DNA of 6,749 nt from Hyphomicrobiales bacterium (GTDB taxonomy: Bacteria > Pseudomonadota > Alphaproteobacteria > Rhizobiales > Aestuariivirgaceae), in contig JALSNA010000467.1 of assembly GCA_026987255.1 (NCBI GenBank), positions 1 to 6,749 on the forward strand, given 5' to 3'. Every line of letters starts with the position of its first letter. The stretch's first letter is position 1. The translations under genes were made by a program, and so were the position numbers. Below the pieces are notes generated by a model, which saw nothing but the letters and a program-made list of their open reading frames with translations, was not told the DNA's origin and ran no database searches. Below are positions 1-5,207 of this stretch, piece by piece.

Positions 1-26
1 CGCATCCTCCGCTGGGAAATGGCCTG

Positions 27-57
27 AAAAAGCGCGCCGGGAATGACCCGGCCGCTC
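27..57 (-). terminator. Intrinsic terminator downstream of the LuxR gene
   Basis: On the minus strand a GC-rich hairpin has a perfect 6-bp core, GCCGGG/CCCGGC, around the loop TCATT. It extends by four or five further pairs past one bulged G and runs directly into TTTTTC. The hairpin followed by a T run on the minus strand marks the likely end of the transcript carrying the LuxR-type gene, whose stop codon lies about 110 bases upstream. The rest of 1-166 shows no convincing gene: short frames there lack a matching ribosome binding site or recognisable protein. Confidence 0.6.
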
Positions 58-143
58 ACTTCATGAAGGTCCCGGCGGTCTCGGCGTTTGCAAGACGGGG
101 CGAAAATGCCGCTGGCAGGTTGCCGGAGAATGCCATGCTGCCT

Positions 144-160
144 CACATTGCTGCAATGTG
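144..160. promoter_or_regulatory. Perfect palindrome, possible operator or 3' hairpin
   Basis: CACATTGC and GCAATGTG face each other around a single central T, giving an 8+1+8 perfect dyad just past the stop codon of the LuxR-type gene. As DNA the dyad has the form of a dimeric repressor or activator site. As RNA it could fold as a 7-bp stem with a CTG loop. No T run follows, so it is not a normal terminator. Which protein binds it, if any, cannot be told. Confidence 0.35.
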
Positions 161-166
161 GCCATG

Positions 167-736
167 TCAGCCCCCCGCCCGTGCCTTGTGTTCCTTGAGC
201 AGGTTGTCCCCGGCCAGCAGATCCTCGACGAAATAGGCCGCCAGTTCGCTGCGGCTTTTCAGCCCCGCCTTGCGGTAGATGGCGTTGCTCTGGCTCTTGA
301 TGGTGCCCGGGCGGGTGTCGCGGAGGCGCGCGATCTCGGCCACCGAAAGGCCCTTGATGAGCAGCAGCGCCACCTCGCGCTCCGAGGCGCTCAGGCCCCA
401 GTCATCGAACTTGGCGTAAAGGGTCTGCACCAGCTGGCCGGAGGCGGTCTGCACCGTCTGCCGGTAGCGGCGGTTCTGGCGCATGTGATCGAGCAATATC
501 CAGCCAAGCACCACGAGCGAGACAGTCATGGCGATGACCGCCACCGTTTCCATTACCGTGTGATCGAACCAGGGCAGGTAGATGTCGATGTAATAGACAT
601 CCGCCACCACGTCGATGGCCATGAAGGCCTGGCAGACCAAAAGGACGATGAAGGATGCCGCCAGCATGTGAAAACGCCAGCGCCGCATCTTGCGGACCAT
701 TGTGCCCGTCCTTGCCGTCTCCATCACCATGGCCAT
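167..736 (-). CDS. Membrane-anchored LuxR-type HTH transcriptional regulator
   Basis: This 189-residue protein has two hydrophobic segments (about residues 24-46 and 61-83) joined by a short acidic/aromatic loop (DVYYIDIYLPWFDHT). A C-terminal LuxR/GerE helix-turn-helix follows (about 112-175), with the family signature LSASEREV, GLSVAEIA and a recognition helix around TIKSQSNAIYRKAGLKSRSEL. There is no receiver domain or autoinducer-binding domain, so the signal is probably sensed in the membrane or the short loop and DNA binding is cytoplasmic. The ATG at 736 is chosen because GGAGAG precedes it; in-frame ATGs at 730 and 724 are alternatives. It lies 129 bp downstream of the DHC gene on the same strand, so it could be co-transcribed or have its own promoter. 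Control of the cytochrome genes is inferred from position only. The family assignment is firm; the target is unknown. Confidence 0.85.
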   Translation of the reverse strand: MAMVMETARTGTMVRKMRRWRFHMLAASFIVLLVCQAFMAIDVVADVYYIDIYLPWFDHTVMETVAVIAMTVSLVVLGWILLDHMRQNRRYRQTVQTASGQLVQTLYAKFDDWGLSASEREVALLLIKGLSVAEIARLRDTRPGTIKSQSNAIYRKAGLKSRSELAAYFVEDLLAGDNLLKEHKARAGG

Positions 737-824
737 GGCCTTCTCTCCAGAACCGCCCGCGCCGCCTCATGGCAAGCGGCGGGCACAATGTCATGTGTGC
801 AAGATCACCTGCGCAAGGGCAAGC

Positions 825-855
825 CCCGCCATGGGCGCGGGGGCGCCATGGCGGG
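825..855 (-). other. Strong hairpin after the DHC gene
   Basis: CCCGCCATGG (825-834) and CCATGGCGGG (846-855) form a perfect 10-bp inverted repeat, with three more possible pairs inside past a bulged G and a loop of Gs. It begins about 10 bases after the DHC stop codon in the minus-strand transcript. No T run follows, so it is not a clear intrinsic terminator. It could be an RNA-stabilising or processing hairpin that separates cytochrome and regulator expression, or a DNA site. Confidence 0.4.
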
Positions 856-865
856 CCAGCCAGAT

Positions 866-1336
866 TCAATCATCGTCATAATAGCCCTTTTCGGCATGGC
901 GATGGCAAGCCAGGCAATTGGCCTTGGAGCCCACCTTGGGATCCTTCCAGCGGCGGGGGGAGACCTCCTTGTCGTGTTCGTGTTTCCAGCGGGGCAGTTC
1001 GGTGATGCGCAGGGGCGTCCAGTCCTTGCGCACGCCGCGCATCATCTTGCTGCGCCAGAGCTTGTCGGCGGCATTGGCGGTGAGATACTTGCGGATGGCC
1101 TCGGTCTTGTCCGCCGGCAGGGAGGCGTCCTCGCCGAAATGGTCGGACAGGGTCTTCATGATCCTGTCCCAGGAGCGGGCCGGCAGGAAGGCGGGCTGAA
1201 AGGCCATGTGGCATTCGCCGCATTCCTTCTTCGTCAAGGGGTCGCTCACCGGCGGGTAGCGTTCATCGGCTCCGGCCGGTGCGGCAAGGGCAATGGCAAT
1301 GGCGGTGGCCGCCAGGGTGAGGGTCAGGGTGCGCAT
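866..1336 (-). CDS. dhc: Periplasmic dihaem cytochrome c (DHC family)
   Basis: This 156-residue protein has an N-terminal signal peptide (about residues 1-23, hydrophobic LALAATAIAIALAAP type) and two c-haem sites, CGECH at 39-43 and CLACH at 141-145. DHC proteins accept electrons from a membrane cytochrome b and pass them to SHP. Between the haem sites are a DHFGEDAS motif (His66) and a WKHEH stretch (His119, His121). Alignment by eye with the DHC domain of the fused gene at 1839-2999 keeps His66 and His121, the best candidates for distal axial ligands. GAAAGGAGA lies a few bases before the ATG. It follows the SHP gene by 47 bp with no terminator between them, so it is very probably in the same operon. 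It is the second DHC in this cluster, homologous to but clearly diverged from the fused one. Confidence 0.9.
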   Translation of the reverse strand: MRTLTLTLAATAIAIALAAPAGADERYPPVSDPLTKKECGECHMAFQPAFLPARSWDRIMKTLSDHFGEDASLPADKTEAIRKYLTANAADKLWRSKMMRGVRKDWTPLRITELPRWKHEHDKEVSPRRWKDPKVGSKANCLACHRHAEKGYYDDD

Positions 1337-1383
1337 CGGTATCTCCTTTCGGGTTTGACTGAAGGTGGCGGGGGATCAAGTGC

Positions 1384-1839
1384 CTACTGGCTGAGCATGT
1401 AGGCGAGGAAATCGCCCTTTTCACGCGGGGTGCATTCACGCCCCAGCACGCTCTTGCAATTGCGCCGGAACCACTTGGCCACCTTTTCGGGATCGCTGTA
1501 ACGGTCCGGCGTGCGCGAGATGGCCATGGGCTGGATGACCTTGCCGGTGCGGGTCTTGCCGGCCTTCAGGGGCGAATCCGTGTGGCAGGTGGTGCATGAG
1601 GGCGTGGCCGGTTTGCCGCCCGCATGGCGGGCCAGGAAGAAGGCCTTGCCGCGTTTGGCGGAAAATCCCCCGGCGGGGAAATCTCCGGCCTTTTGCGCCT
1701 CGGCCTGAAATTTCTTGAGCATGTCCTGGGGGCTGGCGGCGCGGGCATTTTGCGCCGCGAAGGCGGCGATGGCCATGGCCATGGCGCCGAAGACGGCGGC
1801 ATCTCTCCAGGTCACGGAGGCGAGAATGGTCTTGATCAT
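1384..1839 (-). CDS. shp: SHP-type oxygen-binding cytochrome c (DUF1924 family)
   Basis: This 151-residue protein has a signal sequence ending near ARA (residues 32-34), leaving a mature protein of about 115 residues, close to the size of sphaeroides haem protein (SHP). One c-haem site, CTTCH, is at 82-86. Near the C-terminus RRNCKSVLGREC holds Asn127. In SHP an asparagine at this place is the unusual sixth haem ligand, displaced when O2 or NO binds. Cys128 and Cys136 beside it may form the disulfide reported for the family. The IQPMAISRTPDRYSDPEKVAKWF stretch shape and the KGDFLAYML ending also fit the family as I recall it. The start at 1839 is preferred over an upstream in-frame ATG (2022) because it has AAAGGAGA and a signal peptide. 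The likely role is terminal small-ligand chemistry fed by DHC; the physiological substrate is unsettled. Confidence 0.87.
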   Translation of the reverse strand: MIKTILASVTWRDAAVFGAMAMAIAAFAAQNARAASPQDMLKKFQAEAQKAGDFPAGGFSAKRGKAFFLARHAGGKPATPSCTTCHTDSPLKAGKTRTGKVIQPMAISRTPDRYSDPEKVAKWFRRNCKSVLGRECTPREKGDFLAYMLSQ

Positions 1840-1856
1840 CAGCTGTGTTCTCCTTT
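1837..1856 (-). promoter_or_regulatory. Overlapping stop/start (TGATG) with ribosome binding site
   Basis: On the minus strand the TGA stop of the cytochrome b-DHC gene (1841-1839) shares one base with the ATG of the SHP gene (1839-1837). AAAGGAGA (1856-1849) lies inside the last codons of the upstream gene, with about ten bases between GGAG and the ATG. This arrangement favours translational coupling and fixes the SHP start. Confidence 0.8.
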
Positions 1857-2999
1857 TCTGACTGCGGATGCGGGAGGTTTCCCGGTTTGCGGAATCGTGA
1901 TTGCGGCATCGTCGAAGCGGCCGGATGCAGCGTCCATGTGGCAGGCGTTGCAATTGGCCTTCGAGCCCACCTTGGGCGAGGCAAAGAGCGATTGAGGAAG
2001 GCCGCCGTGACGCATTTTCCACCAGGGAGTGGAGGAAATGCGCAGATCCCCGCCCTGAGCGCGGCCCAGGCGATTGGCGGCCTCGGTGTCGAAGCTGAAG
2101 GCGTCGTTGGCCTGCAGGAAGGCGAGTATTTGTGCGGCGTCCTTGCGGCTCACGGAGGCATCCTCGCCGAAGTGATCCTCAAGGCCATCCATGATGCGCC
2201 GCCATTGCGCCTTGCTGCGCAAGGAGGGGTGATGGGCATGGTGGCAATCGCCGCAGTTTTTTTCATAGGGCGCGATATATTGCACCTGCCGCCAGCGGGC
2301 ATCGGGCTTTGCCGACAGCGCGCCATAGCCCGCCGCCAGCAGCCCCAGGGCCAGGGCAAGGACCAGCAGGCCGCGCAGGGCAAGCGGGCCTTCTTCCGCC
2401 CGCCAGCCGGGGGCGTGCTCGCGGGAAGGAAGCGGCATGTCGCCACGGGTCATGGCGCGCAACAGCGGATGGCCGAAGATTTTCGTCTCCAGAAAGACCC
2501 CGGCCAGATGCCCGCCGATGGCCACCACCAGCAGCCAGGCGAGCATCTCGTGCACCTCGCCCATGGCATCCCCGGTCCGGTAGGATACATATGCGCGCAA
2601 GGGGCCCAGGTCCTCCTCGCCGCCCAGGGTGAGCAGGCCGCTGATGGTGAGCGCCGCCAAAAGCGACATCAGGATGAGGATCATCCATGCACCGGCCGGA
2701 TTGTGCCCCGGTGTGTGCGGCGAGCGCCCGGCGAGCAGGCCGCGGATGTGCGCCATGACCTTGCGCGGTGACAGGGGATAGGCGCTCAGGCGGCTGTAGC
2801 GGCCGCCAAGGATCCACCACAGCAGCCGGAAGACCACCAGCGCCGCCACGGCATATCCCGCCCAGACATGCAGCCACAACAGGTTTTCCTCGCCGAAAAA
2901 TCCGGTGAGGGCAGCCACCATGACAGCCGCCACCAGGGACCAGTGAAAGATGCGCACCGGCAGATCGCGCACCAGAATGGATGGTGATGTCTTGCTCAT
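1839..2999 (-). CDS. Cytochrome b561 fused to a dihaem cytochrome c (DHC) domain
   Basis: This 386-residue fusion is the membrane electron-entry protein of the cluster. Residues 1-230 form a bacterial cytochrome b561 / Ni-Fe hydrogenase-type b subunit: helices at about 13-34, 41-65, 104-126 and 150-172, plus a fifth at about 206-229. His19, His44, His150 and His164 are suited to bind two b haems. Residues about 235-370 are a DHC domain with CGDCH (249-253), DHFGEDAS (His276), WWKMRH (His331) and CNACH (350-354). By topology it should face the periplasm, where c haem is attached. The ATG at 2999 is chosen because AAGGGA lies upstream and the RDLPVRIFHW start fits b561 proteins; longer in-frame starts add an unlikely charged extension. 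In better-known SHP clusters, as I recall, cytochrome b and DHC are separate genes; here they are one polypeptide and an extra DHC gene follows. The direct donor (quinol is usual for b561 subunits) is inferred. Confidence 0.88.
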   Translation of the reverse strand: MSKTSPSILVRDLPVRIFHWSLVAAVMVAALTGFFGEENLLWLHVWAGYAVAALVVFRLLWWILGGRYSRLSAYPLSPRKVMAHIRGLLAGRSPHTPGHNPAGAWMILILMSLLAALTISGLLTLGGEEDLGPLRAYVSYRTGDAMGEVHEMLAWLLVVAIGGHLAGVFLETKIFGHPLLRAMTRGDMPLPSREHAPGWRAEEGPLALRGLLVLALALGLLAAGYGALSAKPDARWRQVQYIAPYEKNCGDCHHAHHPSLRSKAQWRRIMDGLEDHFGEDASVSRKDAAQILAFLQANDAFSFDTEAANRLGRAQGGDLRISSTPWWKMRHGGLPQSLFASPKVGSKANCNACHMDAASGRFDDAAITIPQTGKPPASAVRKGEHS

Positions 3000-3134
3000 G
3001 ATGATGCCGTCCCTTGCTTGCAGGCATGCGGCGGGCCGGGGCCGGTTCTTGTCCGCGACTTCGCGACGCGCCGCCTGTTGCCGCCATGAGAGGGCGTGCC
3101 GCGGCGTGGCACAATCAACCAAAGGGCATGTTGG

Positions 3135-3166
3135 CAAGGTTTGAACCTTGGTTCATGCCAGGTTCA
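3135..3166. promoter_or_regulatory. Overlapping palindromes with repeated TGAACC half-sites, putative operator
   Basis: CAAGGTTTGAACCTTG (3135-3150) is a perfect dyad around TG. TGAACCTTGGTTCA (3142-3155) is a second perfect dyad around TT that overlaps it. A third half-site, GGTTCA, recurs at 3161-3166, eleven bases after the copy at 3150-3155, so the two lie on nearly the same face of the helix. The cluster is about 140 bases upstream of the cytochrome b-DHC start, a fitting place for an operator of the cytochrome operon. The binding protein is unknown; the LuxR-type regulator encoded downstream is one candidate. Confidence 0.5.
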
Positions 3167-3222
3167 TTGGCCCCTGCCGCCGGATTCGGGGTAAAAGGGG
3201 GCTGGTTTGTGTGTGCAAAGGG

Positions 3223-3620
3223 TTTTGTGCACTCGCTCCGGCCCGCGCTCGCATTTTTGCGCTGAGGCGCGTCGCGCCGGCCCGCTCCCCCTCCCGGCCG
3301 CCCAGGATTATGCGTAAGACGGTTGGGAGGGGACACGGGCCTTTGTTTGTGCACTGAAGTGCGTCGCTCCGGCCCGCGCCCCCACCCAACCGCCCAGAAT
3401 TGTGGCAAGGCGGTTGGGAGGGGACACGGGCCTCTTTTTGCGCTGATGCGCGTCGTTCCGGCCCGCGCCCCCTCCCAACCGCCCAGGATTATGCGTAAGA
3501 CGGTTGGGAGGGGACACGGGCCTCTTTTTGCGCTGATGCGCGTCGTTCCGGCCCACTCCCCCTCCCGGCCGCCCAGATTGTGGGTGAGGCGTCCGGGAGG
3601 GGAAGCGGGCCTCTTTTTGT
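3223..3620. repeat. Tandem array of ~90-bp hairpin-bearing units
   Basis: Four head-to-tail units are visible: A 3254-3341, B 3342-3432, C 3433-3522 and D 3523-3611, 88 to 91 bp each. A shortened piece precedes them (about 3223-3250, lacking nine bases relative to unit B) and the start of a fifth follows (3612-3620). Each unit reads TTTTTGCGC-TGAT-GCGC, then CCGGCCCG, a C-rich arm, a spacer, and a G-rich arm ending GGGAGGGG, then a link to CGGGCC. The main hairpins pair 3288-3300/3320-3332 (two G-T pairs), 3380-3394/3409-3423 (one mismatch), 3469-3481/3501-3513 (13 perfect pairs) and 3559-3572/3589-3602 (one mismatch). A second, weaker stem pairs CGGGCC with GGCCCG across unit junctions. No transposase or CRISPR-like pattern accompanies it. 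Its function is unknown. Confidence 0.85.
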
Positions 3621-3743
3621 GCTCTGGAGGTTTGGCATGGCGGGCATCTGGCCTTTGCGGCAGGCCGAAAGTGGTGCTTGCCTTTGGCCCTGGACCTGTG
3701 TCACCTGAAGGAGAATCAGATCAAGGGCCGCCGAGCCCGTCAT

Positions 3744-3756
3744 GGAGGTTGTCATG
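3744..3756 (+). promoter_or_regulatory. Ribosome binding site deciding the aldehyde dehydrogenase start
   Basis: GGAGG at 3744-3748 sits five bases before the ATG at 3754. The in-frame ATG at 3742 overlaps this site and has no Shine-Dalgarno sequence at a useful distance, so the shorter protein starting MGDTIR is preferred. Confidence 0.7.
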
Positions 3757-5148
3757 GGTGATACGATTCGCTGCATTTCCCCGGTCGATGGCTCGCTCTA
3801 TGCCGAGATGCCCATCGCCACGCAGGCAGACATCGAAAAGACCTTTGCCGCGGCAAGCGCCGCGCAACAGGAATGGCGCAAGACGCCCATTTCCGCGCGC
3901 GCGGAGATTTGCAACCGCATGGTGGACGCCATGCTGGCCATGCGCGACGAAATCGTCCCGGAACTGGCCTGGCAGATGGGCCGGCCGGTGCGTTTCGGCG
4001 GCGGTGAGCTCAATGGCCTGGAAGAGCGCGCCCGCTACATGATTTCCATTGCCGAAGAGGCGCTTGCGCCCATTGATCCTGGCCCCAGGGAGGGCTTTGC
4101 ACGCTCCATCACGCGCGAGCCATTGGGCACGGTCTTTGTCATAGCGCCGTGGAACTATCCTTTCCTGACGGCGGTCAACGCCATCGTGCCTGCCCTCATG
4201 GCGGGCAATGCCGTGGTGCTCAAGCATGCCTCCTCGACGCCTTTGGTGGCCAAGCGCTTCCAGCAGGCTTTCGATGCTGCCGGATTGCCCGAAGGGCTGT
4301 TCTCCCATCTGTTCCTCAGCCACGGGCAGACGGCGGGCATCATCTCCTCCGGGCTGGCCGACATGGTGAATTTCACCGGCTCGGTGGGCGGCGGCAAGGC
4401 CATGGAGGAGGCCGCCGTGGGCCGTTTCATCCCTGTCGGGCTGGAGCTGGGCGGCAAGGATCCGGGCTATGTGCGCGCCGATGCCGATGTCGCCTTTGCC
4501 GCCGAAGGGCTGGTGGACGGCGCCTTCTTCAATTCCGGCCAGTCGTGCTGCGGCATCGAACGCATCTATGTCCACGCGGATGTCTATGATGACTTCGTTG
4601 ACCGGTTCGTGGAGATCACCAAGGGCTATGTGCTGGGCAATCCGCTCGATGAGGCCACCACCCTGGGCCCGATGATCAAGGCCTCGGCGGCCGATTTCGT
4701 GCGCGGCCAGATCGGCGAGGCGCTGCGGGCCGGGGCCAGGGCGCATATCGATGCGAAGGATTTCCCCCTCGATGCGCCCGGCTCGCCCTACATGGCCCCG
4801 CAGGTGCTCACGGATGTCAATCACCAGATGTCCGTCATGCGCGAGGAGAGCTTCGGCCCGGTCATCGGCATCATGAAGGTGCGCAGCGATGAAGAGGCCG
4901 TGCAGCTGATGAACGACAGCGAATTCGGCCTGACCGCTTCGGTATGGACCAAGGATGCCGAAGCGGCGGACCGCCTGGCGGACGAGCTGGAAGCGGGCAC
5001 CATCTACATGAACCGCTGCGACTATCTCGATCCGGCCCTGGCCTGGACGGGCTACAAGAACTCCGGGCGCGGCGTGACCCTCTCGAAGCTGGGCTACGAG
5101 GTTCTCACCCGGCCCAAGTCGCGCCACTTCCGCCTCAAGACGGATTGA
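3754..5148 (+). CDS. NAD(P)-dependent aldehyde dehydrogenase
   Basis: This 464-residue ALDH-superfamily enzyme oxidises an aldehyde to the acid in the cytoplasm. In the numbering from the start at 3754, visible catalytic parts are PWNYP with Asn134, the cofactor-binding lysine Lys157 in LKHASSTP, the FTGSVGGGKA nucleotide-binding turn (about 207-216), the general base Glu231 in ELGGKDPG, the nucleophile Cys265 in NSGQSCC, and EESFGP with Glu365. All expected catalytic residues are present and the length is normal for the shorter ALDHs, such as the succinate-semialdehyde dehydrogenase Sad (YneI) type. A second cysteine directly follows the nucleophile. The iron-type alcohol dehydrogenase gene begins 59 bp downstream with no terminator between, suggesting a sequential alcohol-to-acid route. 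The substrate is not evident; a succinate-semialdehyde-like aldehyde is one guess. An upstream in-frame ATG at 3742 would add four residues. Confidence 0.9.
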   Translation: MGDTIRCISPVDGSLYAEMPIATQADIEKTFAAASAAQQEWRKTPISARAEICNRMVDAMLAMRDEIVPELAWQMGRPVRFGGGELNGLEERARYMISIAEEALAPIDPGPREGFARSITREPLGTVFVIAPWNYPFLTAVNAIVPALMAGNAVVLKHASSTPLVAKRFQQAFDAAGLPEGLFSHLFLSHGQTAGIISSGLADMVNFTGSVGGGKAMEEAAVGRFIPVGLELGGKDPGYVRADADVAFAAEGLVDGAFFNSGQSCCGIERIYVHADVYDDFVDRFVEITKGYVLGNPLDEATTLGPMIKASAADFVRGQIGEALRAGARAHIDAKDFPLDAPGSPYMAPQVLTDVNHQMSVMREESFGPVIGIMKVRSDEEAVQLMNDSEFGLTASVWTKDAEAADRLADELEAGTIYMNRCDYLDPALAWTGYKNSGRGVTLSKLGYEVLTRPKSRHFRLKTD

Positions 5149-5207
5149 GGCCGGTTTTCACCTGCCGCCCCCTGCGCCTGCCAATCGTGAACAAGGAGCA
5201 TGTCATC

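Larger units (their letters stand above)
3000..3753. other. Long divergent intergenic region without a gene
   Basis: This stretch separates the minus-strand cytochrome cluster from the plus-strand dehydrogenase operon. No reading frame in it has both a ribosome binding site and protein-like composition. Open frames over the repeat array persist only because the repeat period is close to 90, a multiple of three. 3000-3134 is probably the leader of the cytochrome transcript; it contains a weak GTGCC/GGCAC dyad at 3096-3112. 3135-3166 holds clustered palindromes. About 3223-3620 holds the tandem repeats. 3621-3753 is the leader of the aldehyde dehydrogenase gene, with an unused AAGGAGA at 3708-3714. 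I could not place -35/-10 boxes with confidence on either side. Confidence 0.75.

Noticed and set aside
61..165. Small minus-strand frames after the LuxR gene (34 codons from 165; 26 codons from 136)
   Set aside because: Weak or absent ribosome sites, no recognisable protein, and overlap with the palindrome and terminator leader.
158..1402. Long plus-strand open frame of 414 codons opposite the regulator and cytochrome genes
   Set aside because: It is antisense to two clear protein families, lacks a ribosome site and has His/Gly/Gln-rich shadow composition typical of GC-rich DNA.
1840..2022. Longer SHP start at 2022 giving 212 residues
   Set aside because: The extension overlaps the DHC domain of the upstream gene and would bury the signal peptide; the TGATG start with AAAGGAGA is far better.
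3308..3556. Minus-strand open frame of 82 codons (and others on both strands) across the repeat array, encoding ~30-residue repeated peptide units
   Set aside because: The repeat unit is near 90 bp, so frames stay open by arithmetic. Several frames on both strands are open at once, units differ by one or two bases (88-91) and break the register, and no ribosome binding site or protein-like composition is present.
3254..3611. CRISPR array
   Set aside because: Units are contiguous ~90-bp tandem copies with no unique spacers, and no cas gene is nearby.
3635..3655. Sigma-54 promoter (TTTGGCATGGCGGGCAT) before the aldehyde dehydrogenase, and TGGCAC at 3107-3112 on the other side
   Set aside because: The GG-to-GC distance is two bases short in the first, and the second has no GC element at the right place, so neither fits the -24/-12 pattern.
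3721..5127. Minus-strand frame of 468 codons opposite the aldehyde dehydrogenase
   Set aside because: Its mirror is a complete ALDH with all catalytic residues; the antisense product resembles the usual GC-skew shadow frame.
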